From: Mikrocytos mackini
Lineage: Eukaryota > Endomyxa > Ascetosporea > Mikrocytida > Mikrocytiidae
DNA length: 26,563 nt
Direction of reading: 5' to 3'
NCBI GenBank assembly: GCA_030180075.1
Contig: JASNJN010000107.1
Span: 1-26,563 of the forward strand
Positions within the stretch are counted from its first letter, which is position 1, and each line of letters begins with the position of its first letter. The notes under the pieces are model-generated. The model saw nothing but the letters and a program-made list of their open reading frames with translations, ran no database searches and had not been told where the DNA came from. Positions 1 through 8,939 of the stretch are shown here, piece after piece. The translations under genes and the position numbers were made by a program.

Positions 1-248
1 CAAAACTTGTGGAAGAATCATAAATTTGTGGATAAAACAGAATTTTTATTTTAAAAAAAATTTTGGCTCGAATTAGAGGTTTTTTTTGCTAAAAATAGTA
101 AAAGGTATGTTTTATTCATTCGAATAACCCATAAAATGATTCGTTTTACATATTAATTTGTGGAAAATACAGAATTCTGTGAAAATATCAAAAACTTGTG
201 GAAGAATCATAAACTTGTGGACAAAGTACGAAATTTGTGGACAAATCA
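1..248. repeat. TTGTGGA-rich repeat block inserted in the hAT relic
   Basis: An AT-rich block with at least six TTGTGGA units (near 8, 27, 159, 195, 217 and 233). A unit of about 34 bp at 2-35 recurs almost exactly at 191-224. It begins at or before the window edge and stops where hAT-like coding sequence begins on the minus strand, so it looks like the end of an element inserted into that transposase. The related motif TTTGTGGGA occurs in the fold-back element near 21.8 and 23.05 kb. No coding potential is seen. Confidence 0.5.
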
Positions 249-888
249 GAATGAGCCATTATCTCCCACTAGACATACTATCTTTTCTCTGTCTAAATTA
301 TAGAAAGTTATAGAATTGTTTATTATCTGAACTAAATAATCGGAGTCCGGGTATTTGTCACATATTTCTGTATTGATAAGTATTTCTTGTTTTTCTTTAA
401 AAGTTAGAAGATTTACGATTGGTCTACCATTTGAATCACTCGTTTCGTCAATCCCTATAGAAACGAATTTATTTTCCAGTTGTTTCTTTATAAAGTCTTT
501 TATTTTAAGTTGTAATGGTTCGAAATAATAATTACTGTAAGTGCTTGCGTCTTTGGGCTGAATAATAAGTTGAATAAGTTACAAAACTTTTGAACTAAAT
601 ATGTTTTTTAACGAGTTCAATGAAAGTGAATAACTCAGTATATTTAAAAGGAATTCCATGTGAATGTCTTTCTCTTCGGGTTGTTTGATGAAGCTTGTTA
701 ATGGTCTGCATTTTTGAGTGAGTTATATCGTGCAGTATCTTGGTGACGTTGTAGGGTTGCTTTATTTGCTGTTAAACTTGTCTTGCAGTATATGCAGAAT
801 AAGTCACCTTCTTCTTTAGAAATTTAAATTCTTCCAAGTAATTCTTAATTTTGTCTGGTCAGCTCACTGTGCCTGGAATCTGGGGCAT
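249..888 (-). pseudogene. hAT-type transposase relic with BED-like zinc finger
   Basis: Not one open frame; recognised by translating the minus strand. From an ATG at 888 there is an N-terminal stretch like hAT proteins (basic, with NYLEEF), then a BED-like finger C-x2-C (IYC) and a downstream H in the context TLQRHQ (about 745-800). Around 250-560 comes transposase core: an IGIDETSDSNGRPIVN segment and, further on, VCLVGDNGSF. This resembles the hAT core in which an Asp-containing 'DET(S/T)D' strand is followed by a 'DNA/DNG' motif. Several stops and frame changes lie between, for example near 860, 700 and 570, and the C-terminal half is missing where the repeat block begins. Family assignment is by motif memory only; hAT or a DUF659-like relative is likely. 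Confidence 0.55.
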
Positions 889-966
889 CTTTAAAAAATT
901 AAAATTTCAAAAATGGGGAAACTTGTTTCCTACCTTTTCGACAAAGAAGGATAAGGTCGGGCCCTG

Positions 967-974
967 TTTATATA
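967..974 (-). promoter_or_regulatory. Candidate TATA box of the hAT relic
   Basis: On the minus strand TATATAAA lies in a locally GC-richer context about 80 bp upstream of the ATG at 888. Position and sequence suit a core promoter of the former hAT element, which would make this its 5' UTR and promoter. No functional evidence is visible. Confidence 0.3.
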
Positions 975-1009
975 CCCAGCCTGTTCTTCTTAAGTAACAT
1001 TATTGTCAA

Positions 1010-1353
1010 ATTTATATTTATAGTTTTGCCATAGTTTATATTTTATTAATTGCAAAATACAGAATTTGTAATAGAGGTAAGAATTTCTTTGGTATATGTA
1101 ATTAGGAAAGAATTTTATAACAATAACCCCTGTCTTTTTACGTTTGCATAGTTTATTATTTCTAATAAAATATTTTGTTGCGAATTCAGTAATACTAGGT
1201 TTTTCACAACATTTGCCTCTATTATTATTTAAGTTATAATTAAGATTGACATCTTTTGATTGGTTTAACTTTATAGTTATAGATTGAAAAGTACTTTTAT
1301 AAAGTGGCAACCCCAACAATAAATGTGAACACTTCATTAAATCAACATCTCGG
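1010..1353 (-). pseudogene. Helitron Rep fragment (second lineage)
   Basis: Minus-strand translation aligns with the middle of the Helitron protein encoded at 18.2-21.7 kb, in the stretch that follows the YxxxY catalytic tyrosines. Shared landmarks are RD(V/I)xLM(K/E)CSH, GLPLYKS, KYFI(R/K)NNKLCKRK, F(F/I)PN(Y/F)IY and the LLQLIK(Y/F)K type end. By eye about half of the residues are identical, so this is a different and older family rather than a recent copy. The fragment lacks the HUH motif and helicase. It is cut on its N-terminal side exactly at the MITE (1354) and ends on the other side near 1010, where similarity is lost. Confidence 0.7.
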
Positions 1354-1716
1354 CTAGAGATTGGACATACGAATATTCGTTTTGAAAAACTTCGAATATT
1401 CGTCAAATCGAATTACGGGTATTCGTTTTTCGAATATTTTTTAAAATAATTTAAAATTTTGCGAAATTTTTCAAAATTATTCGAATATTCGTCGGTTTTT
1501 TGTTTTGAAAAAATTAAATTTTGGAATCGAATAAATAAAATTATGGAAAATTTAGATTTAAAAACCATAATGACGAAATTGATATTTTAAATAAATTTAT
1601 TTTGAAATTTTCAGTATATTAAGACATTTCAAAATTTCGAATATTATTCGAATATTCGTGTCCTTTGAAAATTGTGCTTCGAATATTTGTGCATTTTGCA
1701 AGTGTCCAATCTCTAG
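1354..1716. mobile_element. MITE with TA-flanked inverted ends and CGAATATTCG palindromes
   Basis: CTAGAGATTGGACA at 1354-1367 is exactly inverted at 1703-1716. If TA is the target duplication, the terminal repeat proper is GAGATTGGACA (11 bp). The interior, about 360 bp, is very AT-rich and holds four complete copies of the 10-bp palindrome CGAATATTCG (near 1370, 1392, 1471 and 1650) plus degenerate copies. There is no coding capacity. TA flanks suggest mobilisation by a Tc1/mariner-type transposase, but the family is not identified. Left flank is Helitron sequence and right flank is gypsy sequence. Confidence 0.6.
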
Positions 1717-1717
1717 A

Positions 1718-4389
1718 AACGACAATGATCAACCCCGAAACTCATTTAAACCTAAGTAGGGGAACCACTTCAGAGGAGGGAAGAAGAATAAATATACCAG
1801 ACCAGAAGGTACTTAAGCAAAGAATGTTTGCACCTAAGCTAGTGAATTTTAAACTCTTTGTAAAAGAAGGAGCGCAGCCGGCGATACAAAAGGAACGTCC
1901 AGTACCGTTCGCACTACGAAACGAGGTTAGAGACGAATTAAATAGGCTACCAAGGGAAGGAATCTTAACTCCCTGCAAAATACCGAATGGGCTAGACCAT
2001 TGGTAGTCGTCAAAAAGAAAGACGGAGGCATCCGCCTATGCTGTGACTTCAGGGCCTTAAACAAAGCGTTGTAGGATGATAAATACCCGCTACCTAATAT
2101 TGAGGAATTGTTTTGCAAACTAGGTAAAAGGAACCAGTTTTTCAGAAAAATTGACCTCAAAAATGCGTACCATCAGGTACCATTGGAGAAGGACTCACAA
2201 CCTCTGACCACAGTGGTTACGCACGTGGGCATGTACCAATACACTAAAATGCCTTTTGGAGTTAAATCCGCACCTGGTGCGTTCCAAAGGATTATTGGTA
2301 GGATAGTTGGAGAAGAGGCGGGGTTACTATGCCACTTAGATGACATTCTAATAGTAGCCCCCACATCTAGTGAATGTTTAGCAAAAGCAAACAAAGTTAA
2401 AAACAAACTACATAGGGAAAGAATCCAAATTAACGAGGAGAAATCAATACCGTTAGCCAAAAAAGTAGAATTTTTAGGGTACGAGATAACAGAAGCAGGA
2501 ATCCGGCCCATTGAAATAAAAGCCTCGGTGATAGATAAACTGAAGGATCCAAGCAATGTCAAACAAGTCAGACAAGTCTTAAGGGTAATTAACTACTACG
2601 GTAGGTTCATTCCAGAAATAGCCATAGTAGCTGAACCAATACATAGACTACTCCAGAAGGAAATTAAGTTCAACTGGGGTAAGGAACAAATGGAAGCATT
2701 CCGGAAGCTTAAGGATCTGGTTAATAAGAGAGAAATACTAACACCGTTTGACACCAGCTCCGACAAGCAGGTACGATTAAAATGTGACGCTCGTGAGGAA
2801 GGTATGGGCGCGGTATTAGAACAAAAACAAGAAGATGGATCCTTCTGCCCGATTTCTTATTGGTCATCCCGTTTCAGGAAATACGAGCGAGGATATGCCA
2901 TAGGCGAGAAAGAAACACTTGCGTGCGTATCCGCCATCGACAAGTTCAAGAAATATCTTCTGGGCCTACATTTCATATTGAACACAGATCACCGCTCCTT
3001 GATAACGCTGCTCTCACAGAGCAAGGTAAACCGTACGATGGCCCGTATTAAGCGTTGGAGAGACAAACTAGCATGCTACAACTATACTATAGAGCATGTT
3101 AGGGGGAGCATAATGAAATAGCTGATCTACTGTCAAGGAATACTACTGACACGGACCATAAAGAGATACCTCTCAACGAAGAAATGGTCATCAATACCAT
3201 AAGGAATTACAATCCACAAGCACCGACTTCCTATGGTAGAGAGATGAGAGAGGTAGTAGAATTAATTCAAGATGAGAATTGGACCGAGGAGAACCCAAGA
3301 AACTATCCCGGTTTTTACAAAAACAAAGAGAGACTTACCGTACTAGATGGTTTCCTACTATTGGATGGGACTCGATTCATTCCGGACAAAAGCGTTCGAG
3401 AAGCAATTATGATCGAAGGACACAAGGTACATCAGCGAGTTACACGATCTACTAAAAGAATAGGCAGATTATTTTGGTCGCCATCCTGGACTCGACAAGT
3501 TCAAGACTTTATACAGAACTGTCAGATATGTCAAAGATCGGATAGGACCAAAAAGGTTTTTGAGACACCACTGCACCCAGTTGAGTTACCAGCGGGTCTG
3601 TGGGACAAAATAGCGATGGATTTAAAAGGACCGCTTAGCAGAGGACCACATAAGTACCTGTTAGTGGTAATGGACTACTATTCAAAATGGCCAGAGGTAA
3701 TCGGCCTACAGAATATAGATAGTAAGGTTATTATTAGAAAGTTAAGAGGACTGTTCAATACCTTTGGGTTACCCAAAGAGGTCGTGTCCGATAATGGAAC
3801 AGAAAGATTCCTAGAAACAAATGGGATCGAGCACAATCGAGTAGCTTTATATGCACCAAGGCAAAACGGACTGGTGGAAAGATTTAATCGCTATTTAGCA
3901 GATAAACTGGATCAAGCGAGTAAATTTGAATGGAATATAGCAGACTTGATAGAGGAAGCCATCGTTATTTATAGATCCACCCCACATTCAACTACAAACA
4001 TTAGTCCTTTCGAAGCGATGTTTGGAAGGGAAATTAGGAACAAGTTGTCCCGTTGGAATCCTATAACAAGCACCAACCTGGAAAGAATCGTCATAAATAG
4101 AGACAAGGTCGCACTTAAATAAAAGAAAAGTGCAGACTACATTAATAAAAGAAAGGCTGTAAGAAAAAGAAACTTCAGACCAGGTAAAGATGTCTATCTA
4201 AAGACACATAAAGGGAAGTTTTCAGGCCCAGTAAAAGTTGAGAGCCAAAGAAAAACTTCNATAAAACTAGCAGATGGCAGGAATTGGCCAATCGCTAAGG
4301 TTAGTAGAATTAGGAAACAATATATATACCTAAACAAGAGAAAAGTATATGCTGCGAACGATGCATCCTTGTTTATAGGATTATGGTAG
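1718..4389 (+). pseudogene. pol: Ty3/gypsy retrotransposon pol, truncated and frameshifted
   Basis: Partial polyprotein, in order: linker before reverse transcriptase (VKEGAQP, RPVPFALR), RT with LCCDF, KIDLKNAYHQ, MPFGVKSAPGAFQ and an HLDD box where YxDD is usual, RNase H (the KCDA, EKE and NTDHRSL region), then integrase with an H-x3-H and C-x2-C zinc binding site, and catalytic Asp (AMDLKGP), Asp (SDNGTE) and Glu (GLVERFNR). Sequence after the second Asp is shorter than usual, suggesting an internal deletion. Breaks seen: frame change near 1980, in-frame TAG at 2072-2074, frame change near 3100-3112, and TAA at 4120-4122, after which the same frame continues as a basic integrase C-terminus to 4389. 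Gag, protease and the 5' LTR are absent; the 5' end is cut by the MITE. One ambiguous base is at 4260. The element is dead. Confidence 0.93.
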
Positions 4390-4423
4390 GGAATTTTGAA
4401 AAAGTGAAGCGGAAAAAGCTCAC

Positions 4424-4435
4424 GGGAAGGGGAGA
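4424..4435 (+). other. Polypurine tract of the gypsy element
   Basis: A pure-purine run immediately 5' of TGTTG, lying 34 bp after the last pol stop codon. This is the expected place for the plus-strand primer of an LTR retrotransposon. Confidence 0.65.
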
Positions 4436-4598
4436 TGTTGAGAATAGGGACGTACATCGCCTTTTCCTCTTTTAAATAAATATAAAATTTATTTTTACAG
4501 AATATCTAGACTTCCGCTAAAACAAATATATGCTAATTTCCTTAGATTTAAAAATTTTTTAGGTAATAAATTTCCATTTCAATAATTTTTGATATGCC
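4436..4598 (+). repeat. Remnant of gypsy 3' LTR
   Basis: Begins TGTTGAGAATAG directly after the polypurine tract; TG-initial LTRs of this form are common in Ty3/gypsy elements. A TATA-like AT-rich tract follows near 4475-4490. No 5' LTR is present for comparison, so the right end is unknown. It is drawn here only up to the solitary Tc1-type end. Confidence 0.45.
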
Positions 4599-4617
4599 TT
4601 TAGTGGGCATGACTATA
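4599..4617. repeat. Solitary Tc1-type terminal repeat end
   Basis: The 19 bases match the outer end of the Tc1 palindrome at 17587-17605 with one mismatch (G for A in TTTAGTGGRCATGACTATA). They end at TA like the intact copies. No transposase or partner end is visible nearby, so this is a solo end or a remnant of a related MITE, about 30 bp beyond the stop codon of the Sm-like gene. Confidence 0.5.
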
Positions 4618-4645
4618 GATTTTATATCCGAGAGAATAAATTAAT

Positions 4646-4858
4646 TTAATTAAAACTGATGTCTTTAATGCTATCCCCTCTAAGATACATTTTTTTCTTT
4701 TCATAAGGATTAGGCTCAAAATTCTCGATTACTAGGTTTAAATGTTTGTCAAAGCTCACAAGTAAACCAGAAATTTCCTCATTTTGAAACAATATGTTGA
4801 TTCTTTTATTCTGTCTCCTCTCTAATTGTTTTAATGGCTTCATAGCGTTGTTTGACAT
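4646..4858 (-). CDS. Sm-like (Sm/LSm) RNA-binding protein
   Basis: A 70-residue protein taking the ATG at 4858; an upstream TTG in the same frame would add nine residues but is unlikely. It is a single Sm fold: N-terminal helix PLKQLERRQNK, Sm1 motif (INILFQN, then GLLVSFDKHLNLVIENF, with the hallmark D-x-H-x-N) and Sm2 motif (YLRGDSIKDISF, with RGD). Such proteins form heptameric rings on U-rich RNA in spliceosomal snRNPs (Sm) or in U6 and mRNA decay complexes (LSm). The MYLRGDSI ending recalls SmD2, but the long SmD2 loop between Sm1 and Sm2 is absent, so the paralogue is uncertain. It is divergent from the TLDc gene across 158 bp. AAATTTT lies about 30 bp upstream of the ATG. Confidence 0.85.
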   Translation of the reverse strand: MSNNAMKPLKQLERRQNKRINILFQNEEISGLLVSFDKHLNLVIENFEPNPYEKKKMYLRGDSIKDISFN

Positions 4859-5016
4859 AGAAATTCGGTAAGAAATAAAACTCAAAATTTAATTTTGTAA
4901 TTATAGACTTCCCAAACCCTCGAAATACAAGCTATGTTTATAGCTTTGCACAACTAGATATTACCAAATGCTATGTATTCTTGTAATTGTTTTAATGGAA
5001 ATTTTTACAAAGTTAA
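4859..5016. promoter_or_regulatory. Shared divergent intergenic region (Sm-like / TLDc)
   Basis: A 158-bp AT-rich gap between two divergent start codons that must hold both promoters. AAATTTT occurs facing each gene: on the minus strand near 4884-4892 and on the plus strand near 4999-5006, the latter 11 bp before the TLDc ATG. No other element is seen. Confidence 0.4.
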
Positions 5017-5571
5017 ATGTCAGATAACATTTCACATATCATAATACAGGACAACTGTGAAGGATCTATCCTAAAGAAAGATGAATTATATAATTTGATT
5101 ACAAAGACCGCAGATTTGTTTCAATCTGTTCCCTGGAAACTTAGATACAAAAAGTCTATTCATGGCGCTTCTTTGGAAACAATATTTGATCGCGCAACGT
5201 CTGAAAACGGGAACATCACAGTTATCAAAACTAAGACGGGAGAGATTATTGGAGTATTCAGTCCCGTGAATTGGAAACGTAGTAAATTGTGGAAGTTTTA
5301 TGGGACCGGGGAAACCTTTTTGTTTAAGATTGACAACGACTCATCCATCGCATTCTTCGAGTGGAACTTAACAGCAAAGAATAAATCCTGTGTTCTAGCA
5401 TACAATTACGAAGGATTGTTTGTGGGTGGACTCGATAATCCCGCACTGAAAATCAACTCCTGTGTGAATGAAGGATCGAGCTACGACAATGAAATATTTG
5501 GAAATGGAAAACTGGCTAAAAATGAAAACTTTGAAATTGAAGATCTGGAAATATGGAGAAATATTTACTAA
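5017..5571 (+). CDS. TLDc-domain protein (OXR1-like)
   Basis: 184 residues. From about residue 20 to the end it reads as a TLDc domain: WKLRYKKSIHGASLETIF, a strand ITVIKTKTGEIIGVF, the diagnostic KFYGTGETFLFKI, then a YNYEGLFVGG strand and the C-terminal FEIEDLEIW. The family includes OXR1, NCOA7, TLDC2 and yeast Oxr1/Rtc5. These are linked to oxidative stress resistance and to binding and disassembly of the vacuolar V-ATPase. The protein is the domain alone with a short N-terminus and no LysM or TBC part, like the short fungal forms. No signal peptide or membrane segment is present, so it should be cytosolic. The ATG is preceded by AAATTTTT. The next gene on this strand starts 449 bp downstream. 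Confidence 0.9.
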   Translation: MSDNISHIIIQDNCEGSILKKDELYNLITKTADLFQSVPWKLRYKKSIHGASLETIFDRATSENGNITVIKTKTGEIIGVFSPVNWKRSKLWKFYGTGETFLFKIDNDSSIAFFEWNLTAKNKSCVLAYNYEGLFVGGLDNPALKINSCVNEGSSYDNEIFGNGKLAKNENFEIEDLEIWRNIY

Positions 5572-6020
5572 AACAAGTGTATTTCGATCGTGTAAATAAA
5601 TTAATTTGGTGTAATTTAAAAATAAATAAAATTGTTGAAACAAAAATATAGACTGGTTTGTATAGTTTGTTCCGTTGGTACGGCTTATTTTTAAATAGTG
5701 CGGTAATTCACGGCACTATAAAATTCTTACTCCATACTTTAGGTTGAGTTTTTCCTGGTGTATTCAACAACATTTCCCAAGTGTTACAGATTGTTTGAAA
5801 TTTTTATAGACGCCGTCCGCTGTCGATATGACCGAAAGTTTCTTAAAAATTAAATTTCGCAATCCACCACGTAACTGCGCCCAAATAAAAAATCGGATAT
5901 GTTAAAGGTGGCTTCTTACAGTATAAAACCATATATATGGTGTTAAATAAGAACTTTTCTAATTATTTTAAAAAAATTTATTTATAAATTTAGAATAAAT
6001 CTAAATTTTAAATAAAATAT
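5572..6020. other. Intergenic region with GC-richer patch and hairpin
   Basis: No open frame of note. The centre (about 5660-5900) is less AT-rich than the other gaps. It includes a 7-bp hairpin, ATAGTGC at 5695-5701 with GCACTAT at 5713-5719, just after a T-run. A TATA-like stretch (CAGTATAAAACC) lies near 5918-5930, and an AAATTTT motif lies about 19 bp before the ATG at 6021. The last 90 bp probably hold the promoter of the next gene. A small RNA gene is possible but no known family was recognised. Confidence 0.35.
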
Positions 6021-8858
6021 ATGAACCTTCTAAATCGTCTTAAGAAGGAGTTGAAGGCCTGGAAATCAAGTTTTATAGTCCTTAACAATAGGAGCCCTGG
6101 TGTTAAGGACATTAAAAGTGAATCCGAAATGGAGAAGAAGTATTACCAATACAAGATGCTCAAAAAGAGAAAAGAGACATTCAAATTCATTCAGACGTGC
6201 AAAACGAAGGACATGATCGAAGCAGACATCGCATCCGTCGGGGAGGAGGAGAATGGTTCAAATTTTTCAGGGGCCAACCCAGAAAATCTTGGTTTAGAAA
6301 TCCTTGTGGACGAATCAAACACCATAGAAGAACTGAATGACCTTATGTCAAGCAACTCACATGATATCACGCTGTCGTATGACTCTTTTATCGAGCAGAA
6401 TGCTCTAAACGAGATTCCCTCGATAGACAATGTGCTAAATGGGACAGAAGATGGAGAAGACGCAATGGTATGGAACGATATCACGAACGCGAGAATACAT
6501 GGAGGCCCCACGGCTTGCTCGAACATCGCACAAGATAGCACATTTGGTAACAACGACCTAAGCTTCTCTGCTAACGGATTGTTCAATAACCCAAACAGCT
6601 GCACGCTCACCGACACAATAAACTCGTACCTAAATGAATTCCCAGCCTCTGCCGATGTAACTTCGTATGAAACGGTTCTCGACAATTCTCTAGGTTTAAC
6701 AGAGTATGACAGCGATCCGAGTACAGCAGACAATGGGGCGATGTTTAAACAGAGGAATAATAGGCCACCAGAGAAACATATCTCAGCAGACAGGCAAAGG
6801 ACCAACAAGGTCAGATTAGACCTCCGAAAAGGGTACCACAGCAAGCTATCCTCCAGAAAAGGAAAGCAATCGAAGACAGCAATGGAATTCTCATCGTGCA
6901 ATTCGGACAACTTTGAGGAAACTGCAACGAGCATTTGTCATTCGTCAGAGTTCTTGTCGAACACTGATGCCAAGGATTTAATATTTGCTGCGGTACAAAT
7001 GTTCGACTTGTTGAATAACAGGGAATACTCCGCTATGACTCAAAACCATTTACCCAAAAGAGGGTTGATTGTAAATGGCCATCCCAACCCCGATACAGCA
7101 AAAATACTCACTACACTGTTAATCTCCAAGGTGAATCATTCTATAAACCGTGTTCTTCTTAAGATATTCTCAAAAGAAGACACCAAGAAAATGTCGCTCT
7201 ATAAGACCCGCTCTCTGTTCAAAATGGAAAACACATCTAATTTGGAATTTCTCGAATTAAACTCGTTTGTTAGTTTCGGCACACAAAACTACATCGTCGA
7301 GACATGTAAACAAAATCGAACATACCTTGTCCTATTCACAACAGTGGAGACTCTTCTTAACTTCAAACTATTTTATTCCAACTTTTATGAAACCATAATT
7401 CGACGCTCTTTGTTTTCAATTGAAGAGGAAATACCCTTTTACCTACAGGCATGTCTCTTCAAACTGAACGATTTTATTTATTTTGGCAGAGACTTCGAGA
7501 AGGTCGATGCTCAATCCTTAACTTGTGCTTCCATTTCATACACCACCGGAACATCGGACATCGAAGTGTCGACCAAATTCATTGGTTCCGAATATCTCAA
7601 AGAAACCTTGAACTATCTCCAACAAATACGCAAAACATACCTGGGGCCAATTATAATTTCAACTAAAAATGATGAAGAGGCCAGTTCATTAAGCGCTTAC
7701 TTGAGAACAGAAAGCTATTCAAACGAGACGTTTTTGCCGATGGAAGAATCTAGGTGCTGTATGGGTCTGAATCATTTTTCGACCAGAGGTACCTGGGTGG
7801 CAGATAAAACAAATGATCAGACTGTTATTGATTATCACAAAAAAGCATTCAAAAAGAAACTTGTTGTTACCACAGACGGGGAACACTTAAAATATTTCAG
7901 AGGATATTCCGTAGTAATAAAACTAGGGTTTCCAGAAGACCTCCGGAAATACGAAAACTTGGGGATAAAACATTTGGTTATTTTATTTAACCCTGTTGAT
8001 TACTTCAATAAAATTAACGAGAAACAAAGTATCTATGAGAGCAGCATAGTGATTAAAGGTATAATGAACTGCGCACACTTTCCAAAAAATACCAACACAA
8101 GTACCGCCACTAATGATATGTTTGTTGTCGAGAATGATTTCAGGTTTGCTCAATCTAGGTATACAAATGAGAAAAGTTTAATCCATGTTTTAAATCATCT
8201 GGTAGAAGAAAAGGTCCTAGGTTTGGTCCGTCTTGACAAAATACAGTTTTCAGTGGAAGTTTTGTCTAATGAGAACGCCGATGATTTTATAGCCAGGATA
8301 CGGGATATCTCAACATTCAACAAACCATATTTCAAAGTGGACTTAAGAAACTTGGCCTTTTCCGAATATGAAAATCTGATAAAAGAAGTCGAAACACTCA
8401 AGGCACAGAAAACCATTAAACTAGCGAATATTAGAAAAGGTATGATATTCAGAGTTTATGATAACATAGATGTTTTCCAAATACAGAAATACATCGAAGA
8501 AAAGATCTGCCATTCTATGAACAGATTAAAAAGCACCAATGATGTTTTGTTCGAGATGGCTAGTGCTGTGGACAAAAGTAGCGCCAAGACATTGCTATCA
8601 GACGTAAACTCAAGGATAGAATCCCAACTAAAGTTAGAACATACCGAACCTCAAAATGAGGGGAACGTCCCGTTATTATTTAAAAGGTATGTTTCTGTCT
8701 CGTTGAACAACATATTGGAAAGGGAGAAGGAATTGCAGCCTATAGACATTCAACTTATTGTTGACCAATGCTCAAAAAAGTACCCTAAATTATCGAGACT
8801 TGTTGTTATAAAAACAATAGACAATTACTACCAGGGACAGATAAATAATAAAGGATAA
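6021..8858 (+). CDS. RECQL4/Sld2-like replication protein with degenerate helicase
   Basis: 945 residues, uninterrupted. Residues 1-50 (LLNRLKKELKAWKSSF, a basic PGVKDIK stretch, KKYYQYKMLKK) match the N-terminal helical domain shared by fungal Sld2 and metazoan RECQL4, which helps load the CMG helicase and GINS. Residues 50-255 are acidic and probably disordered. Residues 262-285 (NKVRLDLRKG and a Lys/Arg-rich tail) match the conserved basic Sld2/RECQL4 motif. Residues about 330-650 follow a RecQ core but motifs are eroded: motif I is NGHPNPDTAK (352-361) instead of GxGK(S/T); motif II is IEEE (467-470) instead of DEAH; motif V aligns through VVIKLGFPEDLRKYENLG, but the following QxxGRAGR box is missing. 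The C-terminal third matches the RECQL4 tail loosely. Inference: an origin-firing factor that has lost ATPase activity. Nuclear. Nearest alternative is another divergent SF2 helicase. Confidence 0.68.
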   Translation: MNLLNRLKKELKAWKSSFIVLNNRSPGVKDIKSESEMEKKYYQYKMLKKRKETFKFIQTCKTKDMIEADIASVGEEENGSNFSGANPENLGLEILVDESNTIEELNDLMSSNSHDITLSYDSFIEQNALNEIPSIDNVLNGTEDGEDAMVWNDITNARIHGGPTACSNIAQDSTFGNNDLSFSANGLFNNPNSCTLTDTINSYLNEFPASADVTSYETVLDNSLGLTEYDSDPSTADNGAMFKQRNNRPPEKHISADRQRTNKVRLDLRKGYHSKLSSRKGKQSKTAMEFSSCNSDNFEETATSICHSSEFLSNTDAKDLIFAAVQMFDLLNNREYSAMTQNHLPKRGLIVNGHPNPDTAKILTTLLISKVNHSINRVLLKIFSKEDTKKMSLYKTRSLFKMENTSNLEFLELNSFVSFGTQNYIVETCKQNRTYLVLFTTVETLLNFKLFYSNFYETIIRRSLFSIEEEIPFYLQACLFKLNDFIYFGRDFEKVDAQSLTCASISYTTGTSDIEVSTKFIGSEYLKETLNYLQQIRKTYLGPIIISTKNDEEASSLSAYLRTESYSNETFLPMEESRCCMGLNHFSTRGTWVADKTNDQTVIDYHKKAFKKKLVVTTDGEHLKYFRGYSVVIKLGFPEDLRKYENLGIKHLVILFNPVDYFNKINEKQSIYESSIVIKGIMNCAHFPKNTNTSTATNDMFVVENDFRFAQSRYTNEKSLIHVLNHLVEEKVLGLVRLDKIQFSVEVLSNENADDFIARIRDISTFNKPYFKVDLRNLAFSEYENLIKEVETLKAQKTIKLANIRKGMIFRVYDNIDVFQIQKYIEEKICHSMNRLKSTNDVLFEMASAVDKSSAKTLLSDVNSRIESQLKLEHTEPQNEGNVPLLFKRYVSVSLNNILEREKELQPIDIQLIVDQCSKKYPKLSRLVVIKTIDNYYQGQINNKG

Positions 8859-8939
8859 TTATTCAGTTTTGCAGGTATTTTAGCTTGAATACAACTTTTG
8901 TAACCAATTATAACTGATAATTAGTAAATTTTGTGTCAT
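8859..8939. promoter_or_regulatory. Short intergenic gap upstream of 7TM-RGS gene
   Basis: 81 bp, AT-rich. AAATTTTG ends 8 bp before the ATG at 8940. The gap must hold the 3' end of the preceding gene and the promoter of the next one, a compactness typical of reduced genomes. Confidence 0.35.

Noticed and set aside
1-248. CRISPR-like array
   Set aside because: TTGTGGA units are irregularly spaced with no constant spacer length, and the context is eukaryotic transposon debris.
4194-4457. Minus-strand 87-residue open frame over the gypsy 3' end
   Set aside because: It is antisense to the readable integrase C-terminus and polypurine tract, contains an ambiguous residue and shows no motif.
6191-6934. 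247-residue open frame antisense to the RECQL4-like gene
   Set aside because: It overlaps the low-complexity N-terminal third of a well-supported gene, is Ser-rich as expected from reverse reading of acidic codons, and shows no domain.
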